From Candidatus Promineofilum glycogenicum (GTDB taxonomy: Bacteria; Chloroflexota; Anaerolineae; Promineifilales; Promineifilaceae): a stretch of DNA of 64,000 bases. The DNA lies in the NCBI GenBank assembly GCA_016707605.1, contig JADJHJ010000010.1, forward strand, positions 62,001 to 126,000, written 5' to 3'. This document shows positions 9,848-24,379 of this stretch, in pieces. Each line of letters starts with the position of its first letter. The stretch's first letter is position 1. A model generated the notes under the pieces. That model worked only from the letters and a program-made list of their open reading frames with translations. It searched no databases and was not told the DNA's origin. A program made the translations under genes and the position numbers.

Positions 9848-10263
9848 GGCGTGGTGAAGAGGGTCATCCAGTTCTCTCGCTTAAGAGCGACAATAGGATC
9901 AAAGTCTCTGTCGGTCGTAAGCAACACATAATTATATCGCAGAGCCACAGCGGCAATGAGTGAGTCAACTGTCTCTAGCTGCCTTCCTCGGCGTCGAAGG
10001 GAGACTCTTAACAGAGCCGCCTTTTGAGCATCATCTTCATCCAGGATGAAGCATCGGATTTCTTGTCTCAGCCGGTACCATTCCTCCCAATTCTGCGAAG
10101 CCCTCGTAAGAAGCGTTAGCCCAAATATCGTTTCGGTTAGGACGGGAACTGCTATGGCAAAGGAGTGACCCTCATCAATCGCGGCTAGAACTTTTCGGCG
10201 TAGTGGGTGGTATAGCGTGACCAGAGTGGACGCGTGGTTGCTATCTAGCAGGTATTCGGTCAT
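9844..10263 (-). CDS. vapC: PIN-domain toxin (VapC-like)
   Basis: 139 residues. PIN-type ribonuclease: the acidic residues expected at the active site are visible in YLLDSN (D7), VLTE (about residue 43), ETVDSLIAAVAL (Asp near 97) and TTDRDFD near the C-terminus. VapC toxins cleave tRNA or rRNA and are neutralised by the cognate antitoxin. Its ATG overlaps the stop of the upstream antitoxin by four bases (ATGA), typical translational coupling. The two genes have clearly lower GC than their neighbours (AT-rich third positions), a sign of horizontal acquisition. Its stop overlaps the end of the WS/DGAT gene, which is convergent. Confidence 0.88.
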   Translation of the reverse strand: MTEYLLDSNHASTLVTLYHPLRRKVLAAIDEGHSFAIAVPVLTETIFGLTLLTRASQNWEEWYRLRQEIRCFILDEDDAQKAALLRVSLRRRGRQLETVDSLIAAVALRYNYVLLTTDRDFDPIVALKRENWMTLFTTP

Positions 10264-10610
10264 GGAAGTGGGGCAAATCCTTCAGAAATGTCATTCGCGC
10301 GGGTGATAGCCCTCATTTCTTCTTCTACCCTCGCCCATTCTTGTGACCAAGCCTCCAGATCGAATTCAACATCCTCTGGATCAGAGGCCAAGTGATCTCT
10401 GAGGGAGCCGGTCGCTTCACGGATATTTTCGGGCTTAAAGGGCAAGCCCTTAATTTGCGCGACAACTTCCTCTAACGTTGGAAAGTAATAGGCATCGAGT
10501 GCGTTCTCAATAAGCTGCACAGCTAAATCCTCCGGCTTGAGTTGCTGTCGCTCGGCTGCCTCTCGCAGGTTTTCTGCAACTGATTCGGATAACTGAATCA
10601 TCAAGGCCAT
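10260..10610 (-). CDS. Antitoxin partner of the adjacent VapC-like toxin
   Basis: 116 residues, an unusually long antitoxin. The N-terminal ~40 residues (MIQLSESVAENLREAAERQQ) look like a short beta strand followed by helices, as in ribbon-helix-helix-like DNA-binding antitoxins. The C-terminal half is acidic (SDPEDVEFDLEAWSQEWARVEEEM), as in toxin-wrapping tails. The assignment rests on the ATGA overlap with the PIN toxin and matching low GC, not on a recognised family. GGAGGTGC precedes the ATG, a strong ribosome-binding site. Confidence 0.7.
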   Translation of the reverse strand: MALMIQLSESVAENLREAAERQQLKPEDLAVQLIENALDAYYFPTLEEVVAQIKGLPFKPENIREATGSLRDHLASDPEDVEFDLEAWSQEWARVEEEMRAITRANDISEGFAPLP

Positions 10611-10663
10611 AACGCACCTCCAATTGTCACGCGGTCAAGAATACGGACGATCCGATGACCACC

Positions 10664-10693
10664 ATTGTAAATCCATAGTGCGTGACCGATCAA
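10664..10693 (-). promoter_or_regulatory. Candidate promoter of the VapC operon
   Basis: On the minus strand TTGATC (10688-10693), an 18-base spacer and TACAAT (10664-10669) make a plausible sigma-70-like promoter about 55 bases before the antitoxin ATG. Confidence 0.45.
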
Positions 10694-10698
10694 GGCCA

Positions 10699-12317
<1,619 letters not shown>

Positions 12318-12335
12318 GGGGGACTCCTGTTGTCG

Positions 12336-14003
12336 TTAATCGTTAGTCGTTGGTTGTTGGTCGGCGGTCGGCGGTCGGCGGTCGGTGGTCGGCAACGCCG
12401 GCGCGTTACCGTCGCGCACAGCCAGGAAGTTGGGCGACATGATCTCGACGCCGGCGGCGGCGAAGCGCTCCTGGATGTGGCGATGGAGGGCCGAGTAGAG
12501 GGCGGGCAGAAGTTCCGGTTTGCGCGTCAGGGCGTTCAATTCGTAACTGACGTTGAAGTCATTGAGCCCTTTTTGCAGCACAAACGGAGACGGTTCCTTC
12601 AAAATATCGGCCGTGTCCAGTGCCGCGCCGATGAGCAGCTCCTGGACCTGCTGCCAGGGCACGTCGTAGCCGATGGTCACCGTTGTATAAAGCGTCAGGC
12701 CACTCTCGCGGGCCAGCCGGCTGTAGTTGGTCACCGAGGTGCTCAGCACCAGCGAGTTGGGGAAGGACACGACTTCGTTCTTGAAGGTGCGGACGCGGGT
12801 CGTCAGCAGGTATTTGCCGACGACTTCGCCGATAGTATCCTGAATACGGACGATTTCGCCCAGCTTGAACGCGCCGGTGTAGGTCAGGATGATACCGGCG
12901 ATGATGTTGGCGATGGCTGAACTGGAGGCCAACGTCAGCAGCAGGGCAATGAAGGCGCTGATGCCCTGGAAGACGGGTAACTGGCTGATCGGCAGGGAGG
13001 TGAAGCCGATGATGACGGCGATGATGATCACCAGGATGACGATCATCCGTCCGGTGAAACCGGCCCACTCCGGCTCGAACGACGGCAGGCGCACCACGCC
13101 CCGCTCAACTTCGCGAAAGAGGAGTTGAACCAGGCGGGCGACCAACCAGGTGATCGCCGCCAAGACCAGCAGGAACGTTAGGTCAGGCAGGAAGGCAACG
13201 ACGCCGTCCCACAGCTTGGCCAGTGGGGCCAGCAGCACCTCGCGCACGCGGTTGCCTATATCGCGCGTCTGGGGAAAGGCGCGCAAGACGACCGGGATGG
13301 CCACCGTGAGGAGGAAGACGGCCAGGGCAATCTTGAACAGGCGCAGCAGCAGGCGCACGGTGCGGCTGAACTGGCCCGACTGGTAAATCTCGGAGTTGGC
13401 CAGCGCCGGCGGCAGGCGGCCGGAGTCCGTCGCCGGGTCGAGTTTGTCCACCAGCCAGTTGCCCACGCGGTTGATGAGCCATAGCAGCACAAGAAGCGCC
13501 AGCAACACGGCCAGGGTGATGCCTAGCCCGGCGCTCAACGCCTGAAGGCCAACGCCAGCCTGCCCTTCGGCGATGGCGGCCTGGATGATCGTCGCCCACT
13601 CCTGGGCCAGTTCCTGCCGGTCGCGCCCCTCAGCGGCGGCGTCGGCGTTGCTGACTGACACCAACACCTCTTCGCCAATGACGATGTCAGTGGCGCTCTC
13701 CGTGTCCACGACTGCCACAACCAGGTCGCCGCTGAAGGGGTTGTTGGCCAGGCGGCCGATGTGGTCGGAGACAAGGGCGGCGCGCTCAGTGGCCGTGATA
13801 GAGCCGACGCGGGTTTGCAGGCGGAAAAGCTCTTGACCGTTGACGATGACCGGCGCGCCCTCGATGGCCACCGGCGTGGCCTGGGGGGTGGCCGTCGGCG
13901 TCTCTTGCTGCGCGCCGGCGGTCACTGGCCAGGCCAGGTAGCACAGCAGCAGCGCCAGGAGTGTCAGGGCGTAGAAGTGGTGGTGGGCAGACGACGGGCG
14001 CAT
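12336..14003 (-). CDS. MscS-family mechanosensitive channel
   Basis: About 555 residues, longer than the 286-residue E. coli MscS. Signal peptide LTLLALLLCYLAWPVTAGAQ, a Thr/Pro linker, a ~100-residue periplasmic region, then several membrane helices (about 158-180, 222-250, 278-305, 322-345). The pore helix and MscS beta domain follow: LTLASSSAIANIIAGIILTYTG then FKLGEIVRIQDTIGEVVGKYLLTTRVRTF and VVSFPNSLVLSTSVTNYSR. Such channels open on membrane tension and release solutes. The ATG at 14003 is preferred to a TTG two codons earlier. Oddity: the last ~19 residues (TTDRRPPTADQQPTTND) are encoded by a GTCGGCGGTCGGCGG-type intergenic repeat that runs into the gene. Confidence 0.9.
   Translation of the reverse strand: MRPSSAHHHFYALTLLALLLCYLAWPVTAGAQQETPTATPQATPVAIEGAPVIVNGQELFRLQTRVGSITATERAALVSDHIGRLANNPFSGDLVVAVVDTESATDIVIGEEVLVSVSNADAAAEGRDRQELAQEWATIIQAAIAEGQAGVGLQALSAGLGITLAVLLALLVLLWLINRVGNWLVDKLDPATDSGRLPPALANSEIYQSGQFSRTVRLLLRLFKIALAVFLLTVAIPVVLRAFPQTRDIGNRVREVLLAPLAKLWDGVVAFLPDLTFLLVLAAITWLVARLVQLLFREVERGVVRLPSFEPEWAGFTGRMIVILVIIIAVIIGFTSLPISQLPVFQGISAFIALLLTLASSSAIANIIAGIILTYTGAFKLGEIVRIQDTIGEVVGKYLLTTRVRTFKNEVVSFPNSLVLSTSVTNYSRLARESGLTLYTTVTIGYDVPWQQVQELLIGAALDTADILKEPSPFVLQKGLNDFNVSYELNALTRKPELLPALYSALHRHIQERFAAAGVEIMSPNFLAVRDGNAPALPTTDRRPPTADQQPTTND
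12340..12395. repeat. GGTCGGCGGTC word repeat overlapping the mscS 3' end
   Basis: Short words TTGGTTGTTGGTC and repeated GGTCGGC units lie at the end of the MscS gene and encode its last residues. The same word family recurs at 44515-44670 and inside the VWA gene at about 49400-49480. Confidence 0.7.
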
Positions 14004-14125
14004 AGACAACTTCGATGATCAGACTGCCTCGATTATGGCGGCAGGGCCACAGTTTGGCAACGTGGCGCCATTCTCCCGGATCGTGTTGTGCAATGAGGCG
14101 AAGGCCGGGATTCTGGAGAATCGCG

Positions 14126-14716
14126 TTACGGGCGGTAGAGGGCAATCCACTGCCCGGCGGCCGAGTCGGCGATGAGCGTCACCAGCCGCTTGCGGCGCGT
14201 CTCCTCGCGCTTGGCGCTCATCACCCAGTGGCTCGCGCCGCGGCGGTAGTGGGGCGGTTGCGCTTCCCAATAGGTCCAGGCGGCGGCGTCGGCGCGGAAC
14301 TCGGCCTCGAAGGCGGCGTCGAGGGCGGCGTGGTTGCGCTCATAGGCGTACTGCTCGGCTTTGGCTGGGTCGCGCCCGTCATAGACGGCCAGCCCGGCCG
14401 GCTGCATCAACCCCAGTTCGATCAGCTCGGCGACGCGCTTCAGGTTGACGGCGCTCCAGTGGCTATTGGGCCGGCGCGGCGTGAAGCGGATGGCGTAGCT
14501 CTCGTCGCCGAGGCTCTGGCGCACGCCGTCGATCCAGCCGTAGCACAGCGCCTGATCGACCGACTCCGGCCAGGTGATGCTCGGCCGGCCGCTGCCCTTC
14601 TTGTAGAAGCCGACCCATAGTTCGCCGGCCGTGGCGTGATGGGCGTCGAACCAGGCGCGGAAGTCGGCCGGCGTGGCGAAGAAGGTGGGGTTCATGGGGT
14701 GGCGTCGGGTGCTCAT
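14126..14716 (-). CDS. YdeI / OmpD-associated family protein
   Basis: 196 residues. The family pattern is clear: FRAWFDAHHATAGELWVGFYKK, then WPESVDQALCYGWIDGVRQ, FTPRRPNSHWSAVNLKRVAEL and a C-terminal KREETRRKRLVTLI. Members are small cytoplasmic proteins of uncertain function, linked in some bacteria to bacteriocin or peptide tolerance; the role here is unknown. Two ATG codons are possible (14716, 14695); neither has a strong ribosome-binding site, and the family start matches MNPTFFATPADF best, so 14695 may be the true start. Confidence 0.8.
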   Translation of the reverse strand: MSTRRHPMNPTFFATPADFRAWFDAHHATAGELWVGFYKKGSGRPSITWPESVDQALCYGWIDGVRQSLGDESYAIRFTPRRPNSHWSAVNLKRVAELIELGLMQPAGLAVYDGRDPAKAEQYAYERNHAALDAAFEAEFRADAAAWTYWEAQPPHYRRGASHWVMSAKREETRRKRLVTLIADSAAGQWIALYRP

Positions 14717-14755
14717 CTCGGCAGTGGCATGCTGGAGCTGTGTCCGAGCGGGACC

Positions 14756-14790
14756 GCAGGCGGGTTGCCAACCCGCGCTACAACCGAGGC
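14756..14790. repeat. Intergenic word repeat GCGGGTTGCCAACCCGC
   Basis: A short palindrome GCGGGTTGCCAACCCGC followed by GCTAC. The same element appears as GCGGGTATGGCAACCCGC near 21693-21711, so it is a dispersed family. The 153-base gap here holds nothing else obvious. Confidence 0.6.
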
Positions 14791-14869
14791 AGCCGCACTG
14801 ACACCGGAAGTGCTGGCCAACTTGCTCATTTGGCGGCCATCCGCCTATACTTGACGCTGTGCACCGAGC

Positions 14870-16534
<1,665 letters not shown>

Positions 16535-16543
16535 GCCGGCGCA

Positions 16544-16888
16544 TCAGGGGCGACAGTCGCCGCGCGTGGTGTAGTCGGTGTCGTCCACGCGAATCCACAC
16601 CCCATCGAGCGCCAATTGATACCACAGCCCGCCGTCGTCGCGCAGGGTGATGGCCTGCACGGCCTCTACCTCGCCGGCCGGCACTTCGCCATTCGTTGCC
16701 GTCTCCTCGTCGGGGTTGAGCCGGGCGGGCACGGCCGCGGCCAGGGCCAGGAAGCACTCGTCGTCGGCAAAGGAGCGGGCGGTGATGGCGTCGGCGTCGA
16801 CAAGCTCCGGGGCGAAGGCCATGCCTTGGGTGCCGCAGGCGGCGAGGAAGAGGGCGAATACAACGACGACTAAGATGAGATGGCGCAT
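16544..16888 (-). CDS. Small lipoprotein of unknown function
   Basis: 114 residues. A clear lipoprotein signal: MRHLILVVVVFALFLAAC with lipobox LAAC, Cys at about 18. The mature part is acidic, contains two more Cys (FADDECFLAL and TTRGDCRP, possibly a disulfide), and ends in a beta-rich segment with LRDDGGLWYQLALDGVWIRV, which resembles an SH3b-like end seen in other secreted Chloroflexota proteins; that resemblance is weak. It would be anchored to the outer face of the membrane. Convergent with the McrB-like gene (10 bases between stops). Confidence 0.75.
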   Translation of the reverse strand: MRHLILVVVVFALFLAACGTQGMAFAPELVDADAITARSFADDECFLALAAAVPARLNPDEETATNGEVPAGEVEAVQAITLRDDGGLWYQLALDGVWIRVDDTDYTTRGDCRP

Positions 16889-16986
16889 TTTGGTTCCTTA
16901 TCTGGTGGCTTTGCTGCTGGGTTGCAATCATGACAATAAAGCGAGCTTGATAGCTTACGTGCTGTTGCCAACTACTCTCAGTATAC

Positions 16987-17018
16987 GGTAGTACATCTAA
17001 TTGCCGGGTAGTACATCT
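16987..17018 (+). promoter_or_regulatory. Direct-repeat operator candidate for the AbrB antitoxin
   Basis: GGTAGTACATCT occurs twice, at 16987-16998 and 17007-17018, exactly 20 bases apart, so both lie on the same face of the helix. They end just before GGGAGG (17021-17026), the ribosome-binding site of the antitoxin. Antitoxins of this family usually autoregulate, so this is a likely binding site (inference). Confidence 0.55.
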
Positions 17019-17034
17019 CAGGGAGGCAGTTGTC

Positions 17035-17343
17035 ATGAGCTATCTCACGACGGTAACACGCAAAGGGCAGGTTACAATTCCAGCCGACATCCGACGAGAA
17101 CTTAACATCCGTGAAGGGGACAAGGTGTCCTTCTCGCTCTTGCCGGGCGAGTCAGCCGTGATTCTCGTTCGTCCTGTGCACTCCATTGCCGAGATGACCT
17201 ATGGAATCGTTGCCTCTCTGGCGGCCGAGGGCCTGACGGGCGATCCGGTCGATCTGAATGTCACACGGGAGTTATTTGAAGAAGAAGTAGCCCGCCAGGC
17301 GATGAAGCCGCTCGGCCAGTGGGCAAACCAGCGCCTTTCATGA
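17035..17343 (+). CDS. AbrB/MazE-type antitoxin (SpoVT-AbrB fold)
   Basis: 102 residues. The N-terminal swapped-hairpin DNA-binding domain is typical: TTVTRKGQVTIPADIRRELNIREGDKVSF, the motif seen in VapB/MazE antitoxins. The C-terminal tail (about 60-102) would bind the toxin. GGGAGG lies 8 bases before the ATG. Its stop overlaps the ATG of a damaged PIN toxin by four bases (17340), so it was a vapBC pair whose toxin has decayed. An intact antitoxin without toxin may persist as an anti-addiction or regulatory protein, or may simply be on the way to loss. Confidence 0.85.
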   Translation: MSYLTTVTRKGQVTIPADIRRELNIREGDKVSFSLLPGESAVILVRPVHSIAEMTYGIVASLAAEGLTGDPVDLNVTRELFEEEVARQAMKPLGQWANQRLS

Positions 17344-17600
17344 CCCACATTTTCATACGCCACATCACGGCCGACGACCCGGTTCAATCGCCCGCCTGTC
17401 TGGCGTTCTTTCAGGCCATCGAACGGGGCGAACACGGGCGGACGTCGCCACTTGTCGTCGCGAAATCGTCTTTGTCCTCAGCCGATCTAAAACTCATCGC
17501 GCCGGAATAGCCTTTGCCTTCTCCTGCTGCCCGGCATCAAACTGCAAACAGATGATGAGCGCGATTCGCTTTGACGACCCAGCAGGGCCCAAATGCCCGG
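17340..17600 (+). pseudogene. Decayed VapC-type PIN toxin
   Basis: It begins MTHIFI at an ATGA overlap with the antitoxin, then jumps straight to RHITADDPVQSPACLAFFQAI, so about six residues including the first catalytic Asp (normally DTNVxxR) are missing. After SPLVVA the frame changes (GTCGC needs one C) and continues as EIVFVLS; further on another frame gives LPGIKLQ, which is where PIN toxins have that motif. Past about 17600 no resemblance remains. The open frame from 17340 to 17510 reads through without the later motifs. So the catalytic site is broken by at least one deletion and two frame changes. Confidence 0.7.
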
Positions 17601-17689
17601 GCGGCGGGCGCACCACAGCGTTTTGCCGGCGACGCCAAGGCTGATGCCCCCGGCCTAGTGGCCGGCACGGCCATATCTTTGTCGAAGCG

Positions 17690-21402
<3,713 letters not shown>

Positions 21403-21412
21403 AGTTGCCAAC

Positions 21413-21437
21413 AAAAAAGCCTCTCAGGATGAGAGGC
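21413..21437 (-). terminator. Riboswitch-controlled intrinsic terminator
   Basis: Hairpin GCCTCTC-ATCCT-GAGAGGC (21419-21437) followed on the minus strand by six U (21413-21418). The 5' arm CTCTCATC (21428-21435) is perfectly complementary to GATGAGAG of the aptamer P1 3' strand (21456-21463), so anti-terminator and terminator exclude each other. It ends ten bases before the metH ATG. Confidence 0.9.
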
Positions 21438-21455
21438 TCAGTAAGAGATCGTCCA

Positions 21456-21563
21456 CTCTCATCTTTCAGAGCGCGTTGTCGCCCTCTGCCGGATTTGGCA
21501 CCTGCCGTTGGGCGGTTGCCGAGGTATCGCCGGGCCGGTTCCCTCCACCTCTCTCGATGAGTA
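21456..21563 (-). ncRNA. SAM-I (S-box) riboswitch upstream of metH
   Basis: On the minus strand, reading toward metH: P1 5' strand CTCATC (21556-21561), then GAGAGGTGGAGGGAACCGGC, CGATACCTCGGCAACC, GGTGCCAAATCC, and GAAAGATGAGAG closing P1. These are the conserved S-box blocks (AGAGGUGGAGGGA, GGCCC..GAU..CC.GGCAACC, GGUGCCAAUUCC, GAUGAGA) in order and spacing. P1 pairs CTCATC with GATGAG. When SAM binds, P1 forms and the downstream terminator is free; without SAM, the P1 3' strand pairs with the terminator arm and metH is transcribed. A possible -10 (TATACT, 21559-21564) overlaps the 5' end, so the promoter is not settled. Confidence 0.93.
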
Positions 21564-21599
21564 TACGGTTGTTATCTAACCGTGCGCCTGAAGGTTAAA

Positions 21600-21725
21600 C
21601 CATTCGGGCGGTTGTGTCAAACGGTGGTTCCTTAGAACCGCCATTATGTCAAACGGCGCGGTTGTAGCCGCGCCGTTTGAGTCAAGTGGGGCGCGGGTAT
21701 GGCAACCCGCGCTATCGGCGGCGAG
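21600..21725. other. Intergenic hairpins between metH leader and first paralogue
   Basis: AAACGGCGCGG-TTGTAG-CCGCGCCGTTT (21651-21678) is a perfect 11-bp stem, next to GGCGGTT..AACCGCC words preceded by TGTCAAACGG (twice). These elements may terminate transcription of the paralogue array before the metH riboswitch. The whole stretch 21403-21725 has no gene; it contains the riboswitch, this hairpin group and the dispersed repeat at 21693-21711. Confidence 0.55.
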
Positions 21726-22391
21726 CTAGTTGTTCGACCAGCCGTACTGGGTCCAATTCGGCGCGCCGCCGCCCGGAGCGACCAGCACGACGGTGTAGTG
21801 GATGTTCATCGGGTACCAGTTGTCGGGGTTCTCGCCGCTCCAGTTGAAGTTGAGCTTGTTGCTGACCAGCCCCTTGGGGCCGCGCACGACAAAGCCCGCC
21901 TTCCAGCGCGGCAGCGTCCAGTTGATGGCCGCCTTGTTGATCTTGTTCATCGACTTGAACGACTGGTTCCAGCGCAACTCGCTGCCGGGCACACCGGGCA
22001 GGGCGTAGTTCTTGGTGCATTCCTCGCCAAACTTGGGCTTGTTCTGCCAGAAGCAGAAGCCCAGCTTCATGGCCGGTTGATTCTTGGGAATGCTGAGCAC
22101 CCGGGCGCGGAAGTAGAGCGTGCCGTTGACGTAGTTGATCGGGCTGACCCAGTTGCCGTTGGGGAAGTTGTAGCTGCTCAGGGGCTTGTACTGGGCGAAG
22201 CCGCTGTGGGACTTGAGGACCGGCTTGTTCCAGTCGAAGACAAGCATCTCGGTGGCGTTGGCGGCGGTCGTCGTTTGGGCGCTCAGCCGCGCGGGCGCGG
22301 CCAGGGCGACGCCCAACAGCATCAGGACGGCCAGCGCCAGGGTGATGGCGCGGCTTGTGGCGGACAACTTGCGGGTTATCGGCTGTGTCAT
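21726..22391 (-). CDS. Secreted FDWN-family protein, copy A
   Basis: 221 residues from the ATG at 22391, which has AAGGAG 10 bases upstream; longer in-frame starts lack a site. N-terminal signal peptide (SRAITLALAVLMLLGVALAAPARLSAQ), then the conserved domain: MLVFDWNKPV, NFPNGNWVSPINYVNGTLYF, MKLGFCFWQ with a second Cys in EECTKN, FNWSGENPDNWYPMN and YTVVLV. It lacks the usual final YIP; it ends YGWSNN. The most divergent of the five copies and first in coordinate order, last in transcription. Family not recognised; probably secreted or cell-wall associated. Function unknown. Confidence 0.85.
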   Translation of the reverse strand: MTQPITRKLSATSRAITLALAVLMLLGVALAAPARLSAQTTTAANATEMLVFDWNKPVLKSHSGFAQYKPLSSYNFPNGNWVSPINYVNGTLYFRARVLSIPKNQPAMKLGFCFWQNKPKFGEECTKNYALPGVPGSELRWNQSFKSMNKINKAAINWTLPRWKAGFVVRGPKGLVSNKLNFNWSGENPDNWYPMNIHYTVVLVAPGGGAPNWTQYGWSNN

Positions 22392-22456
22392 CTCAATGGT
22401 CTCCTTGTTCATTCTGCGGGATAGCGGGCGGCGTTGGGCCGCCGTTGGTGATAGAA

Positions 22457-22483
22457 GAGCCTCATTGCCCGGCAATGAGGCTC
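22457..22483 (-). terminator. Hairpin after paralogue B
   Basis: A near-perfect palindrome GAGCCTCATTGCC / GGCAATGAGGCTC, 12-13 bp arms with almost no loop, followed on the minus strand by TTCT. It lies 13 bases after the stop of copy B and is a likely intrinsic terminator. Confidence 0.6.
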
Positions 22484-22496
22484 AGTCGCCCAAGTG

Positions 22497-23126
22497 TTAG
22501 GGAATGTAGTTATTCCAGCCGGAGAAGGTCTGGCCCTGGCGGACGATGACCACGGTGAAGCGCATGTTCATCGGGTACCACTGCGCCGGGTTCTCGCCGT
22601 TCCAGTTCCAACCGGAGTAGGGGCTGACCGGCTTGCCCTGCATGTTCTTGATGGCCACGCCGTTGCGGTCGCGCGGCTTAGCCCAGTCCAGGGCGCGGCC
22701 GTTCTTCTTCCACATACCGTTCAGCGGGGCCGACCAGGTCTTCGTCTCGCCGACGGTGATCTGTTGCAGGCGGCTGCACGTCTCGCGGGCGTTCTTGAAC
22801 TGCCAGAAGCAGAACTGGAGTTTCATCTGCTTCGGCTGTGGCATACTGAAGATCTGGGCGCGGAAGTGGATCGTGCCGCCGGCGTAGTTGACCGGGGAGA
22901 CCCAGTTGCCGTTCTGTTTCGGCGGCTTGTCCCACGGGAAGCCCTTTTGGGCCACGGTGACCGGCTTGTTCCAATCGAAGATGAGCAACTCACCGGCTAC
23001 GTCGGCCGCGGCCGGGGCGACCGTCTCATCCTGCGCCCGTACAGTGGCAACCGAGGTCAGCGCCAGGAGCACCAAACCAAGGATCAATACCAGCGCGCCG
23101 GCGCGCTTAATCAACTGACTGTTCAT
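22497..23126 (-). CDS. Secreted FDWN-family protein, copy B
   Basis: 209 residues, the minimal form: signal peptide (AGALVLILGLVLLALTSVATVRAQ) plus the shared domain. Conserved blocks in order: ELLIFDWNKPVT, GFPWDKPP, NGNWVSPVNYAGGTIHFRA, MKLQFCFWQ, ARETCSR (Cys pair, possible disulfide), GMWKKNGRALDW, RDRNGVAIKN, SGWNWNGENPAQWYPMNMRF, TVVIV, and the terminal FSGWNNYIP. AAGGAGAGC precedes the ATG. The domain begins within about 15 residues of the signal cleavage site and ends exactly at the C-terminus. Function unknown; the abundance of exposed Trp and Asn would suit carbohydrate binding (inference). Confidence 0.85.
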   Translation of the reverse strand: MNSQLIKRAGALVLILGLVLLALTSVATVRAQDETVAPAAADVAGELLIFDWNKPVTVAQKGFPWDKPPKQNGNWVSPVNYAGGTIHFRAQIFSMPQPKQMKLQFCFWQFKNARETCSRLQQITVGETKTWSAPLNGMWKKNGRALDWAKPRDRNGVAIKNMQGKPVSPYSGWNWNGENPAQWYPMNMRFTVVIVRQGQTFSGWNNYIP

Positions 23127-23229
23127 TCTCGCTCTCCTTACTCTCTAGTGGACAGGTCGCGGGTCCCAAGCCCGCTGACCCCACCCAGGCCCGATTGCCT
23201 GGATGACCGCAGCCGACAACAGAGGGAAA

Positions 23230-23264
23230 CGCCGGCGGCAAGGCGCATGGCCCCGCCGCCGGCG
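23230..23264 (-). terminator. Hairpin after paralogue C
   Basis: CGCCGGCGGC / GCCGCCGGCG, a perfect 10-bp GC stem with a 15-base loop, followed on the minus strand by TTTCCC. It lies six bases past the stop of copy C. Confidence 0.55.
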
Positions 23265-23269
23265 ACAGA

Positions 23270-24379
23270 TCACGGGATGTAGGTATCCCAGCCGGAGAAG
23301 GAGTTGCCCTTCTCGACGACGACAACGGTGAAGCGCACGTTCATGGGGTACCAGTCGTCCGGGTTTTCGCCGTTCCAGTTCCAGCCGGAGTAGTTGCTGA
23401 CCGGCAGGCCCTGGCCGTTCTTGATGGCGAAGCCGTTGCGGTCGCGCGGGTTGACCCAGTCGATAATGACGCCGTTCTTCTTCCACATGCCCTGCACCGG
23501 CACCGACCACTCGACCACCGTGCCGGCTCGGCCGGGGACGTTGTGAGATTGGGTGCAGTTCTCGCGCGCGTTGTTGTACTGCCAGAAGCAGATTTGCAGC
23601 TTCATATCATCCTGGGGCACGGGGATGCTGAAGATCTCGGCCCGCAGGTACAGCGTGCCCTCGACGAAGTTGATGGGCGTCGTCCAGTTGCCGTTGGCGC
23701 TGGGCATGGGCGGGTTGTCCCAGGGGAAGCCCTTCTGGGCCGTGGTCACCGGCTTGTTCCAGTCGAAGACGACCAGTTCGGAGCCGACCGCCGGCGTGGG
23801 CGAGGGGGTGGGCGTCGGCGGCTCGCTCAGGGCAATGAGCGACACGTCGTCAATGCTGAAGCGGAAGTCCTTGCCGGTGGGGGCGCGGAAGCGCAGCCGG
23901 CCGTTGCCGACCGTCTGGTCGAAGCCGGCGGTGGTGAAGGTGGCGGTGAACTGCTGCCACTCGGCCGTCAAGTCAAAGGTCTGATCCAGGCCGTAGTTGG
24001 TGACGGGGCTGGTCGGCCGGTAGAGGTCAACCTGCAAGTCCTGGCCGCCGGTCGATTTGGCCCAGAAGGTGAGCTGATACTCAGTGGCCGGCCACAGGTC
24101 GAGGCCGCTCTGGTAGAGCTGGGCGCGGACGGTGCGGCTGGTGGTGCGCAGTTGCCCGGCCTTGGCGCCGGCGTGGGCCGGCGCGCCGGCGGTGATGCGA
24201 CAGTTGCCGCACTTCCAGCTCTTGACGCCACTCTCGAAGCCGGGGTTGGCGACGGCGTTGGCCGCGCTCGTCTCGGCCAGCAGCACGCTGGGCAGCACAA
24301 GCGCCACAAGGCCGAACAACCCAATAGCTACAATCAGGAACGTGGCGCGCAGCCACGGCTTCCGCAACGCGGTTTTCAT
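23270..24379 (-). CDS. Secreted FDWN-family protein with carbohydrate-binding module, copy C
   Basis: 369 residues from the ATG at 24379 (GGAGAT 7 bases upstream); the longer frame starting at 24649 has no support. Signal peptide FLIVAIGLFGLVALVLPSVLLA; then a CBM4/9- or CBM6-like jelly-roll of about 150 residues (ANPGFESGVKSWKCGNCRI ... LTFWAKSTGGQDLQVDLYRP ... FSIDDVSLIAL); a PTPTPSPTP linker; then the shared domain (VVFDWNKPVT, MKLQICFWQ, ARENCTQ, GMWKKNG, RDRNGFAIKN, GWNWNGENPDDWYPMN, SGWDTYIP). The added module is the best functional clue: attachment to extracellular polysaccharide. It is the central copy of the array. Confidence 0.87.
   Translation of the reverse strand: MKTALRKPWLRATFLIVAIGLFGLVALVLPSVLLAETSAANAVANPGFESGVKSWKCGNCRITAGAPAHAGAKAGQLRTTSRTVRAQLYQSGLDLWPATEYQLTFWAKSTGGQDLQVDLYRPTSPVTNYGLDQTFDLTAEWQQFTATFTTAGFDQTVGNGRLRFRAPTGKDFRFSIDDVSLIALSEPPTPTPSPTPAVGSELVVFDWNKPVTTAQKGFPWDNPPMPSANGNWTTPINFVEGTLYLRAEIFSIPVPQDDMKLQICFWQYNNARENCTQSHNVPGRAGTVVEWSVPVQGMWKKNGVIIDWVNPRDRNGFAIKNGQGLPVSNYSGWNWNGENPDDWYPMNVRFTVVVVEKGNSFSGWDTYIP

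Noticed and set aside
14756..14790. Insertion-sequence end
   Set aside because: A short palindrome present elsewhere without a transposase frame; treated as a dispersed repeat.
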